In this document: positions 1 through 8,812 of the stretch, one piece after another
Layout of the letters: every line of letters begins with the position of its first letter
How positions within the stretch are numbered: position 1 is the stretch's first letter
NCBI GenBank assembly: GCA_023379935.1
Contig: JAMCPD010000018.1
Span: 85,222-149,221, forward strand
DNA: 64,000 bases
Source: Actinomycetota bacterium
GTDB taxonomy: Bacteria; Actinomycetota; Acidimicrobiia; Acidimicrobiales; JAMCPD01
Direction of reading: 5' to 3'
Translations under genes and position numbers: made by a program
Notes under the pieces: model-generated
Seen by the model: the letters and a program-made list of their open reading frames with translations, nothing else
Databases searched by the model: none
What the model was told of the DNA's origin: nothing

Positions 1-1000
1 TCCCATCACAACTCCCCCACCAAGTCCAAGAGGTGCAATGGTCGTCGCTATCTCCTGCAGAGAGGTCCTCAGTCCACTCGGTATCCATGTTGGGGTTTGA
101 TGAATCGGTATCGTTGCATGAGGTAGACCAGGATCCATAGTCTGCATCCATACACTGCCAGGTGCCGTCATTATCGTTGTTATAAGAGTCACCGTCGGAA
201 TCAGAATCATAATCGGTATCGTTACTTACAGAGTCACCGTCGTGATCCTTATCGTTGATATCACCGTTGGGAGGGTTAGCGGTTGTAGTGTCGTTGTCAC
301 CGTCGGAATCGGGATCGGCATTATAATCGGTGTTGGGAGGGTTAGCGGTTGTAGTGTCGTTGTCACCGTCGGAATCGGGATCGGTTCCGTCAGTTTCTGT
401 GGCTGGTCCGTTATCGCCGGGGTTGTAGTAGGGCCAGTAGTTGTAGCCATCGGGCCAGTCCCAACCGGAATTGCTACTATCGCCGTCTTTGTCCGTATCA
501 CCACAGTCGCCGTCAGAATCGGTATCGTTGCCGCTGCAAAGTTTATCTGAGTCGCTGGATAGGGATGTGTCATTGTCGCCGTCGGAATCAGAATCGTTGG
601 CGTCAGGATTAGATGAACAACCGTCGCCGTCATGGTCACCGTTATCAATACAAGACTTATCAGTGTCAGTTGACGCGCTAGTATCGTTGTCACCGTCGTT
701 GTCGGGGTCGTTGTAGTCCGGATTCAAAGCGGTGTTGGATGTGGTGTCGTTGTCACCGTCGGCATCGGGGTCTTTCCCGTCGCTATCCGGTGCGTTGGAG
801 CCATAGTTGTTGTTATCGCCGGGGTTGTTGTAGGGCCAGTAGTTCCAGCCATCGGGGTAGTCCCAACCGGAAGTGCCACCGTCACCGTCCTTGTCGGCAT
901 CACCACAGTCGCCGTCGTTGTCGGCGTCGCTGCAAAACGCATCTGTATCGGTCGCAACATTGGTGTCGTTGTCGCCGTCGTTGTCGGGGTCGGGATTGTT
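1..1000 (-). repeat. Asp-rich calcium-binding-type coding repeats, including an exact 65-bp-period duplication
   Basis: In the reading frame above, this stretch encodes many DPDSDGDND-like units similar to thrombospondin type 3 repeats. About 53 bases at 266-318 recur exactly at 331-383, a period of 65 bases. A larger module containing SGWDYPDGWNYWPYNNPGDN (plus-strand about 820-930) recurs diverged at about 410-520. These look like repeat expansions within one coding sequence, not a mobile element or CRISPR. Confidence 0.8.
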
Positions 1001-3364
1001 GTAGTTCCAGTGTGCGTACTGTATTGCCACCCCGCTCAACGACTGAGTACCAGAGGGCAACAGTGGGCTTTGATTGCTCCAGGTGGCAGAGCTTAGAGCA
1101 TTGGTGTTTTCAATCAATGCCGCTTGGATATTGGTATTGTTTGAACTGAAATTGGCGGAGTATGCCAGTTTGCCACCTGCCCAGCAAGCTGCTTGATTTG
1201 GAACATCATCAGAACTTCCGTTTGTTACATCAGCTTCAGAAACATAAGAGTCTCCATCATGATCAGGATCGTTGCCAATACAACGAATGGAACTTAAAGT
1301 GGCTACCGGGTCACTGCTGCCGCTGAGTGTTAGGGCGGGAGGTACTGATTGAGCGGACCAGGATGCAAAAGCTCCGGATCCCGCATTGGAGGTGTAGATA
1401 ATAACAGGATTTGGGGTAGGAGTAGCATTGTCTTGTCCGATTGCCCAGCAAGAGCTGGTATCTATACAAGATACACCTGTCAACTTGGCCTGCCCGCCAC
1501 TTAAATTCGATGGTATGTTGGTATCTTGTGTCCATGTCTGTCCACCATTGGTTGTAACATATACAACCGCCTCAGTTGGAGAACCGGAGTTCAAGTACTG
1601 TCCCGGAATATAACTCCAACCCACAGCTACACATCCATAATTGGTAAGTGTATTGGTATTACCGTTAGTTACGGTAGTATTAGCGCGACATGAAACATCT
1701 GTAACGTTAGAGGGTGGAAGTGACTGTAAGTTACCCACATATACCACCCCGCTACCGTTGAACGGCGAAGAGTAGGGATTTATACTGTTGCCGGTTGGAC
1801 ATGGCGGTGGTTGCCCGGGATAGGACTGCGTGCCGGGGCTTTGTGCGTCAATAGTCCCATTAGTATTGGTTTGAATGAGAGTAGGTCCATAATACTGACA
1901 TCCGTTGCTGCTGGTTGCAGCCACTTGCAAAGAGTGAATATTGGCTTTCATGGGCAAACCCTGCTGAGGAATAACACTGTGTTGATAGCTGGCTGGATTA
2001 CCGGCAAAAGTCAACGGTGTAGCTGTAGTCGGATTGTTGCATTGGCCCAAATGGGAGTCATAGGCTGCAAAATTAGGTATAGTTTGTCCAAAAGCCGGGG
2101 AGTTATACCAGTAGCCCAAAGGAACTGGATTGGCAGCCCCTATGCTTGTAAGAGGGCTCGGATTGGGTATACCTGAGTATACTTGTGAGTTAGGAAAGGT
2201 GGGTGGCAATAAGTTCTTCGCTGCACCCTGTGAGCCACTTTCACCACAGGGGTATATGGCATCGTTTGTACCAAACGGTCCATGAATATTTTGTGTATCG
2301 ATCGTATGCCTGCTTTCTGTCGGTCCGTTGGTAAAGAAGGTGAAATTACACCCACCCGGTGCAAAGCTGGTGCTTAAACTAAAACCAGGGAAAGATAGAT
2401 TTGTAACCATGGTGTACCAGTCCGGGCCTATGCCGGGATAGGGGGTATAGGTATTCACACCGCTGGCCGGTGTCCAAGTACCGACATTGGGTTGGTATGC
2501 ATTATATAGGCAACGCTGTGTAGCAAGGGTCTCTACCGTAGAACGTCCACCATACCAACCAAGGCACTGTACAGCGGACGACACAGAAAATGTACCCTGG
2601 GGAAAGTTCCACAAGCAACTATACGGATCGGATGGATTGTTGGGATCAGCTACGTTGTAACTGGTAAAATAGGCATACTTGAGAAAACTGGTTTGGTTGA
2701 GTTTTAACTTCACGGTAACGACTTCAGCCTTGGGCCAGCTACTTGAAGAAAATCCCCCCATTCCGCCGGTAACTTTATAAGTACCTGCGGGATAGCTTAA
2801 ACCCGTTGAGACTAGATAATAGTACGTAGGAGAAGCAGAGGTAGCCGGAACAACATATACACAGTAACTGAAGTACTCACCTGTCTTACCCGGTACTACC
2901 GCCCAACTCAACGTATTTGCAGCCGCTGTCGAGCCTCCTTGGTACACATAGTGACAGGGTGTATTGGCATTGCTACCGTTGTAAGCCAGGTTATTGGGCG
3001 GGAAATCATTATTATTCAGGTTGTATGCAGTATAGCTAGGATCTCTTTCTACATGATACATATAATCAGATACCCCGACGTACGCTGCTGATGTTGCGCT
3101 TTGTACATTACCATTTGAAATAACTGATTGAGTTTGGCTTGAAGCCGAAGCAGCAAGGATTGCCGGAAGCAAGGCTAAAAGCAAGAGCACCCCTAAAACT
3201 ATGATCATGGCCTGACCAATCTCAGAGGTTACGGAGGGATCTTTCCGAACGCCATAATACAGTTTATATCTCGGTTCAAACAGCCTTTTCCCAACTTGTC
3301 GAATTTGCTTATGTACCCCAAACTTCTTATACATCTCGTTGATCCGCCTTTCATTTATGAACAT
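1..3364 (-). CDS. Giant non-canonical prepilin-like surface protein with Asp-rich C-terminus (3' end outside window)
   Basis: An uninterrupted minus-strand reading frame runs from ATG 3364 off the left edge, about 1121 codons so far. A GGTGGAGG ribosome site about 10 nt upstream supports ATG 3364; ATG 3334 with AAGGCGG is the alternative. Residues 48-71 read SEIGQAMIIVLGV and onward: a class III-like leader (G50/Q51) and one hydrophobic helix, but no Glu at +5. Then follow a long Ser/Thr/Asn/Tyr-rich exported region, a stretch near residues 590-650 resembling BNR/YCF48-type repeats (NGGQTW), and from about residue 790 an Asp-rich region of DxDxDG-type repeats that probably bind calcium. It starts 3 nt after the preceding prepilin gene, so it is the last visible gene of a pseudopilin cassette. 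The N-terminus matches the protein at 31992-34853. Inference: a minor-pilin-like adhesin or pilus-tip protein; the true C-terminus is unseen. Confidence 0.85.
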   Translation of the reverse strand, partial: MFINERRINEMYKKFGVHKQIRQVGKRLFEPRYKLYYGVRKDPSVTSEIGQAMIIVLGVLLLLALLPAILAASASSQTQSVISNGNVQSATSAAYVGVSDYMYHVERDPSYTAYNLNNNDFPPNNLAYNGSNANTPCHYVYQGGSTAAANTLSWAVVPGKTGEYFSYCVYVVPATSASPTYYYLVSTGLSYPAGTYKVTGGMGGFSSSSWPKAEVVTVKLKLNQTSFLKYAYFTSYNVADPNNPSDPYSCLWNFPQGTFSVSSAVQCLGWYGGRSTVETLATQRCLYNAYQPNVGTWTPASGVNTYTPYPGIGPDWYTMVTNLSFPGFSLSTSFAPGGCNFTFFTNGPTESRHTIDTQNIHGPFGTNDAIYPCGESGSQGAAKNLLPPTFPNSQVYSGIPNPSPLTSIGAANPVPLGYWYNSPAFGQTIPNFAAYDSHLGQCNNPTTATPLTFAGNPASYQHSVIPQQGLPMKANIHSLQVAATSSNGCQYYGPTLIQTNTNGTIDAQSPGTQSYPGQPPPCPTGNSINPYSSPFNGSGVVYVGNLQSLPPSNVTDVSCRANTTVTNGNTNTLTNYGCVAVGWSYIPGQYLNSGSPTEAVVYVTTNGGQTWTQDTNIPSNLSGGQAKLTGVSCIDTSSCWAIGQDNATPTPNPVIIYTSNAGSGAFASWSAQSVPPALTLSGSSDPVATLSSIRCIGNDPDHDGDSYVSEADVTNGSSDDVPNQAACWAGGKLAYSANFSSNNTNIQAALIENTNALSSATWSNQSPLLPSGTQSLSGVAIQYAHWNYNNPDPDNDGDNDTNVATDTDAFCSDADNDGDCGDADKDGDGGTSGWDYPDGWNYWPYNNPGDNNNYGSNAPDSDGKDPDADGDNDTTSNTALNPDYNDPDNDGDNDTSASTDTDKSCIDNGDHDGDGCSSNPDANDSDSDGDNDTSLSSDSDKLCSGNDTDSDGDCGDTDKDGDSSNSGWDWPDGYNYWPYYNPGDNGPATETDGTDPDSDGDNDTTTANPPNTDYNADPDSDGDNDTTTANPPNGDINDKDHDGDSVSNDTDYDSDSDGDSYNNDNDGTWQCMDADYGSWSTSCNDTDSSNPNMDTEWTEDLSAGDSDDHCTSWTWWGSCDG

Positions 3365-3367
3365 TTT

Positions 3368-5335
3368 TTAACATCCTCCACCTAAATAAGTTGAACCCAT
3401 CGCCGCACACCACTGATTATTGAACTGATCCGGCATCAAACTGGAATTATAAATAGCAACCTGCCCAACACTCCCGAGGAAACTGGAGCTGGGGAAACCG
3501 CTGATATTCGGAATCCCCCCTATGGTTATAGGCAGCCCAGTTGGCGGCACCGGTGAAGCGGTACCAGAAAAGTTCTGACCTGCAACGACAATCGGGCTTG
3601 GGCTGGTAGAATTGTACAGCTGAACACTCAAACTCGTACCGGTACTTTTGGCTTGATAGGTCGCAGCAATAAAATACCACTCCCCTGGAGTGATACTCCC
3701 ACCTGTAGCCGTAATAGAAAATTCGCTTGGCTGAAAACAAAAACTGCTGTTGTTCCACGTCTCGCCGCCGCCTGCACTGAAGGAAATTTGATTACTGGAA
3801 TTCAACTGGAGTAAAAACCCTTCCCCATAGGGATTCCCCGGAGTATAACAACCACCCGATGAACCAGAATTTGGGCTGCCGTTTGCTACGATAGCGGCAG
3901 GGAAAGTGGCTGAAGATGGTTTGAACCAAGCTTCAACGGTAAACTGAGTCGGGGAATAGTTTTCCATAAGAGGAATGGACACATATCCCGAATGCCCGGT
4001 AAAACTTCCCGATCCACCTTGCAGTTTGATAGCAGGAGCAGAAGTATCACAGGGCAAAGGACCATTGGGGTCACGGATAAGTGCACCATGCGTAGAACCG
4101 TATAAAGCCCCTGTATTGGCATTCCCTGAATAGTCCTCAGCACTTGTGTTGTGAGAATCATATAAGTACCAATAAGCAAAAAGGGCTGATCCGGGAGGAG
4201 GTGGATATCCACCTGCAGTTGTAAAGCTCGTGGAAGGAAGGCCGGAAAGAGGGCTGGAAGCCAGAGGACGGCTTGGATTTAACACATAAGGCGTATAACA
4301 CTCACCGGGAACTTGTGAAGCCTTTTGGGAAGCATAATTAAGCAGGTAAACTGCGGTATTGACTGTAACCGACTTACCGTATATCCTTACCGGCAAAGTT
4401 GCAACATTTGAGGGAGGTGTTGTAGCTGGAGCGGCATTCGGTATCTGCTTAACAGTAACGTTTATATTAACACTTGCTATATCGGTATAGCTGTTGCACG
4501 AAGAGGTAGGATACTGCAACTGCGAACCGGGACAGAAATAAGAAAATATTGGCGGAGTATACAAAGTAGGCGAAGAGTATGGTGTCGCAGGATTAGGATC
4601 ACATCCCCCGGGATAACTGCCTGTCGGCAAAATAATAGGACTGTCGCTGATTGTTGTGTTCAATGAGCTTGTGATACTTGAACATGGCGGGTTGTAATAA
4701 ACATATGGGATGTTGGCCAGTTGTATATAGTTACCACCACCATAGCCATCGACAGCATTCAACGTAGTATTATTCAAACCCATATAAAAAGAGGGGCATG
4801 TATTGGGAACTCCGGCAATTTGAGGACCTGCAATGACCACTAGATCATAGTAGTTGGCTATAGCAGAACCGGCATGTGTGCCTGAAGTAAAAACCAAAGG
4901 AACCAAACCGGCATAAACAAATACAGGGGATGAGTAAGGTCCCTCTTCGTTTACTGTCTCAAAGGTAACTCCATTTGGACAGGTTACTGAGTTAGACAAT
5001 GAAGAATCAACGAACTGAGAGCCCTTGGCATCCACGGTTGTGTAGGTCAATGCACTGATTAGGGGGTTAAGAGACTGGAGAACATAGGATTGAGAATTAA
5101 AGTTACGATAACTGCTTATAGATCGCCGAGTCATAATAGATGTTACGACATATACATTTGTCAGCAGCAAGCTGAATATGGCTATAGCTATAACCATTTC
5201 TACCAACGTCATACCTGCTGCAGACCTGTTGACGGTAAGCCTACTATTAGCCAACCTACTATTAGCCAGCCTACTATTGGGCTGCTCACACCGATCTATC
5301 CTTACACTGCTAAATAACTTCTCAAAAGAGTACAT
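3368..5335 (-). CDS. Type IV prepilin-like protein with C-terminal LamG-like lectin domain
   Basis: A 655-residue protein. Residues 41-65 are a canonical class III prepilin signal: G41/MTLVEMVIAIAIFSLLL, with Glu at +5, which a prepilin peptidase would cleave and methylate. The leader is unusually long and holds a threefold NSRLA repeat. After the pilin helix comes a long exported region rich in Ser, Thr, Pro and Cys. Residues about 440-640 (SGYVSIPLMENYSPTQFTVE, GEWYFIAATYQ, LGSVGQVAIYNSSL) have the pattern of LamG/concanavalin-like jelly rolls, which bind glycans or proteins. Gene neighbours are another prepilin upstream and the giant GQAM protein 3 nt downstream, suggesting one transcript. 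Inference: a minor pilin carrying a binding domain at the pilus tip. No pilus ATPase or secretin lies in the window. Confidence 0.8.
   Translation of the reverse strand: MYSFEKLFSSVRIDRCEQPNSRLANSRLANSRLTVNRSAAGMTLVEMVIAIAIFSLLLTNVYVVTSIMTRRSISSYRNFNSQSYVLQSLNPLISALTYTTVDAKGSQFVDSSLSNSVTCPNGVTFETVNEEGPYSSPVFVYAGLVPLVFTSGTHAGSAIANYYDLVVIAGPQIAGVPNTCPSFYMGLNNTTLNAVDGYGGGNYIQLANIPYVYYNPPCSSITSSLNTTISDSPIILPTGSYPGGCDPNPATPYSSPTLYTPPIFSYFCPGSQLQYPTSSCNSYTDIASVNINVTVKQIPNAAPATTPPSNVATLPVRIYGKSVTVNTAVYLLNYASQKASQVPGECYTPYVLNPSRPLASSPLSGLPSTSFTTAGGYPPPPGSALFAYWYLYDSHNTSAEDYSGNANTGALYGSTHGALIRDPNGPLPCDTSAPAIKLQGGSGSFTGHSGYVSIPLMENYSPTQFTVEAWFKPSSATFPAAIVANGSPNSGSSGGCYTPGNPYGEGFLLQLNSSNQISFSAGGGETWNNSSFCFQPSEFSITATGGSITPGEWYFIAATYQAKSTGTSLSVQLYNSTSPSPIVVAGQNFSGTASPVPPTGLPITIGGIPNISGFPSSSFLGSVGQVAIYNSSLMPDQFNNQWCAAMGSTYLGGGC
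5240..5284 (-). repeat. Three tandem 15-bp units in the prepilin leader
   Basis: Plus-strand units of the form cctactattagccaR lie at 5240-5254, 5255-5269 and 5270-5284 (the last diverged). They encode the NSRLA repeats in the cytoplasmic leader ahead of the prepilin cleavage site. Being a multiple of three, copy-number change alters leader length without changing frame. Confidence 0.85.
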
Positions 5336-5392
5336 TATCTCCCTACATCCTTATATCTTACTCGTTACCAGACTGTATACCAATCCACGCTC

Positions 5393-6370
5393 CTAGGAAC
5401 CGCACCAAGGTGAATATAGTACACCAGCACCACTCATCACGGTTACCGACCCGTCTACACTTCCACTAATATCCCATACCGTCCCACCGCCACTTGTTGT
5501 CCCATACCCACTGCCACCATTGCAATAGCCGCCGAGAGCAGCTGCAAGGTTGGTTACAACAGCCATATAGGAGCCACTGTTGCTTCCGGTATTATAGGTA
5601 ATCGCCTCTGTTGCATAACAGTTGGTGTTGTTGCCTATAAAACCAACAGAACAAGGCGAGGAACTTGAGGGGGAATATACGTAAACTACAGCATTATCAG
5701 GTAAACCGTGAATAATTAAATATCCGTCACTGCCCATTGAAAAAGCAGACAGAGGTATCGTTATAAACCCTGTTCTTGAGGTATTGTTAACTACATTACC
5801 GTTGGTTATATAGTACACCATAACCTTTGTCCTTATGCCTATTGCGGGAGGAGTGTTGGATGACCCCCCATTACAAGCAGGCACAACCAACAGTTGTGCA
5901 AAATCAAGCCCATCGCAAGTAGAACTTGAAGAACTTGAAAAATAGTTATCACTTGGGATGGGAGCTAATTCATTGTTTTGAAGAATATAGTAACTCATAC
6001 CGCCTTCCTTTTCGACACATGCAAAAGGAGCAGTAAGTAAAGGGTTTGGGTAGTTGCTGCAAGGAACCGTATTCAAGTTCTTTAAAAGCCATGCGGCTTG
6101 AGGTGTAGCCACAAAATTATTATTAATCAAGCCCTGTACGGGACCTATGGGAACTGATGACGGAGATAACTGATCTATCTCTCCGAGATAACGCACGGCT
6201 AGGTTCTGTGCTGTTGTGCTGAACTGATTGACAAACTGCAGTGCCGTTCCGGCATTGAGAGCCATAGATGCCGGTATCAGTACCATTAATAAGATAACAA
6301 CACCCATAACTACCTCGATTAAACTCATTCCGCTTTGGTTGTCCGCCCTTAATAAATCATTGGTAATCAT
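5393..6370 (-). CDS. Type IV prepilin-like protein (minor pseudopilin)
   Basis: A 325-residue protein with a short leader ending at G14 and the helix MSLIEVVMGVVILLMVLIPA, Glu at +5, as in PilV/GspI-type minor pilins. The following residues (ASMALNAGTALQF, NLAVRYLGEI) align by eye with the prepilin at 30969-31988, so the two are paralogues. The rest is an exported Ser/Asn/Gly-rich domain with several Cys. It is the first gene of the left pseudopilin cassette; the next gene begins 57 nt downstream. The 269-nt gap to the divergent transketolase gene should hold its promoter. The pilin assignment is firm; the exact role in pilus assembly is inferred. Confidence 0.82.
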   Translation of the reverse strand: MITNDLLRADNQSGMSLIEVVMGVVILLMVLIPASMALNAGTALQFVNQFSTTAQNLAVRYLGEIDQLSPSSVPIGPVQGLINNNFVATPQAAWLLKNLNTVPCSNYPNPLLTAPFACVEKEGGMSYYILQNNELAPIPSDNYFSSSSSSTCDGLDFAQLLVVPACNGGSSNTPPAIGIRTKVMVYYITNGNVVNNTSRTGFITIPLSAFSMGSDGYLIIHGLPDNAVVYVYSPSSSSPCSVGFIGNNTNCYATEAITYNTGSNSGSYMAVVTNLAAALGGYCNGGSGYGTTSGGGTVWDISGSVDGSVTVMSGAGVLYSPWCGS

Positions 6371-6639
6371 TTGTAACAGTTCGCGTCCCTACTCATCTAC
6401 AATCATTTTTTATTTCCAAGTAGTAGCCCCTTGGATTGGTAATTTTAACAATTATCACATTTCTAAGTACTTTGTGCATATTGAAGTAATAGTAATACTT
6501 TTTTCTAAGTTAATGCAAGTAGTTTTACCCGAAATTATTACTTAAGTAATAAACGCATGGATAACATCACTAATACGTAGAAACACTTAATATTTTCCAA
6601 ACACTCCCCTCCCCTCTTTCCATAACAACTCCGGCTTCT

Positions 6640-8805
6640 GTGACAACTACGGTTTCTAAGGCTAAGGTAGTAGGTATGAAAATGATAAAACACAGTGACG
6701 GCTCTGATAACTTTGACGCTCCTTACGGTATTGACGGCAAACCATCCACCAGCTCAACCTCGGATACCCAACACAATCCCATTCAAGACAGGCAACCCGA
6801 TAAAGACATAGAACAGCTGGCTATCAATGTAATACGGGGATTTGCGATGGATGCACCCAGAAAAGCTAACTCAGGACATCCCGGTACGGCAATGGCGTTA
6901 GCTCCTCTTGCTTACGTATTGTGGACAAAGGTTATGAAGCATGATCCGAGTGCACCTACTTGGTTTGATCGTGATCGATTTATCCTCTCCGCCGGGCACG
7001 CTTCAATTCTCCTTTACTCTATGCTTTATCTGTGCGGATACGGCCTCACGTTGGACGACTTGAAGTCGTTTCGTCAATGGGGAAGCAAAACCCCGGGACA
7101 TCCCGAAGTAGGCGTAACACCAGGTATAGAAGTAACCACAGGTCCGCTTGGACAGGGATTCGCCAACGGAGTGGGGATGGCTATAGCTGAAAGTCGGCTT
7201 AGAGCACACTTTGGTCCGGAAATATGCGATCATCGTATTTTTGTAGTTTGTTCTGACGGAGATTTAGAGGAGGGAATCAGCCATGAAGCAGCCTCATTAG
7301 CCGGACATCTAAAACTTGGTCGCCTGATTTACATCTATGATGACAACCACATCACTATTGACGGACCGACTGAACTTGCCTATACGGATGATGTTGCCGG
7401 ACGTTTTCGTGCCTATGGGTGGCATGTCGAAGACCTGGGTGAGCAAGCAAACAACATAGCGGCTTTACAAGCCGGTTTGGAAAATGCAATCAAAGTTGAC
7501 GAACGACCTTCTATGTTGATCTTGCGGAGCCATATAGGATGGCCGTCTCCACACTTGACTGATACGTCCGCGGCTCACGGTGAACCGTTCAGCGTCAAAG
7601 AGATAGCCGAGACAAAAAAGCTGCTTGGTTTGCCTGAAGAAGAGTTTTGGGTGAGTGATCAAGTACTGGAACACTATTCTAATGCAGTTTCACAAAACCA
7701 ATCGCTGCGCAGAGCTTGGGAGCAGCGAGTTGATAAACTCACAGCCGCCGGTCTACTTGATAACCAGGTTTTCCGTGCCTGTATAGAAGCCAAGGGACTC
7801 AACGGTTGGGAGAGTAACCTCCCCTCCTTCGCATTGGCAGATCCACCAATAGAGGTTGCCACCAGGAAAGCTCTTGGCGAATGCGTGAACGCGACCTATC
7901 AATCGATACCTTCTCTTATGGTGGGTGCGGCAGATTTGATAGGAAATACCGGGACCCAATTAAACGAATCACTGCCTGATGCGATCTCCTTTCAATCAAA
8001 AAGCCCCAAAGGGCGCCAACTCCACTATGGAATTCGTGAGCATGCTATGGGTGGAATTATGAATGGAATGGCTCTTCATAAGGGAGTACTGCCGCTCGGA
8101 GGAACATTTTTCATTTTTAGTGACTACATGAGGGGTGCAATAAGACTGGCGGCTCTCTCAAAAGCCCATGTCATTTACTCCTTTACTCACGACTCAATAG
8201 GACTGGGTGAAGATGGTCCTACACACCAGCCCATAGAACACCTCGCCTCGCTTCGAGCTATGCCTGGGCTGTGTACAATAAGACCCGCAGATGCAGCTGA
8301 AACTGCCCAAGCTTGGGCTGTTGCCGTAGAAAGAGACGGACCGGTTGCGCTGATACTCTCCAGACAACCTCTTCCGGTACTTAGCCAAACAACCCGAAAA
8401 GCACAGCAGGTAAAGCAGGGAGCCTATATCCTGGCCGATTTCAACGATTTTGAGCATTCAGCCGGGGTGGCACAGATCATACTCATCGGAACGGGAAGTG
8501 AGGTTCATCTCTGTTTAGAAGCTGAAAAATTACTACGCAAAGAGAAAATAGCGGTTCGTATAGTCTCTATGCCAAGTTGGGAACTGTTTTTGGAGCAAGA
8601 TATTGAGTATCAACATAGTGTCTTGCCAAAAAACATACCAACTCTAGCCGTGGAAGCAGCATCAAGTATGGGCTGGGAACGGTTTGCTTTAAAGAGTGTT
8701 AGTATAGATAGGTTTGGCGCCTCCGCCCCCGGTAAGGTTAATATGGAAAAGTTTGGTTTTACTCCCCAGAATGTGGCCAATACAGCCAGGGAACTACTAA
8801 CATAA
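6640..8805 (+). CDS. tkt: Transketolase
   Basis: Thiamine-diphosphate enzyme of the non-oxidative pentose phosphate pathway, transferring two-carbon ketol units between sugar phosphates in the cytoplasm. The ThDP pyrophosphate motif is visible as SDGDLEEGISHEA, the N-terminal SGHPGTAMA motif holds a conserved His, and the pyrimidine-domain region around GIREHAMGGIMNG follows, then the C-terminal domain with GTGSEVHL. The length matches a full transketolase plus an N-terminal tail of about 60 residues. The longest frame starts at GTG 6640; ATG 6676 (AAGGTAG upstream) and ATG 6682 are equally possible because conservation begins only near DIEQLAINVIRGFAMD. The downstream gene starts 7 nt later and is probably co-transcribed. 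Confidence 0.95.
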   Translation: MTTTVSKAKVVGMKMIKHSDGSDNFDAPYGIDGKPSTSSTSDTQHNPIQDRQPDKDIEQLAINVIRGFAMDAPRKANSGHPGTAMALAPLAYVLWTKVMKHDPSAPTWFDRDRFILSAGHASILLYSMLYLCGYGLTLDDLKSFRQWGSKTPGHPEVGVTPGIEVTTGPLGQGFANGVGMAIAESRLRAHFGPEICDHRIFVVCSDGDLEEGISHEAASLAGHLKLGRLIYIYDDNHITIDGPTELAYTDDVAGRFRAYGWHVEDLGEQANNIAALQAGLENAIKVDERPSMLILRSHIGWPSPHLTDTSAAHGEPFSVKEIAETKKLLGLPEEEFWVSDQVLEHYSNAVSQNQSLRRAWEQRVDKLTAAGLLDNQVFRACIEAKGLNGWESNLPSFALADPPIEVATRKALGECVNATYQSIPSLMVGAADLIGNTGTQLNESLPDAISFQSKSPKGRQLHYGIREHAMGGIMNGMALHKGVLPLGGTFFIFSDYMRGAIRLAALSKAHVIYSFTHDSIGLGEDGPTHQPIEHLASLRAMPGLCTIRPADAAETAQAWAVAVERDGPVALILSRQPLPVLSQTTRKAQQVKQGAYILADFNDFEHSAGVAQIILIGTGSEVHLCLEAEKLLRKEKIAVRIVSMPSWELFLEQDIEYQHSVLPKNIPTLAVEAASSMGWERFALKSVSIDRFGASAPGKVNMEKFGFTPQNVANTARELLT

Positions 8806-8812
8806 AAGTGTC

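Noticed and set aside
242..1149. Open frames on both strands inside the Asp-rich region
   Set aside because: They are by-products of the repetitive, codon-biased sequence opposite or offset to the real minus-strand gene, with low-complexity, non-protein-like composition.
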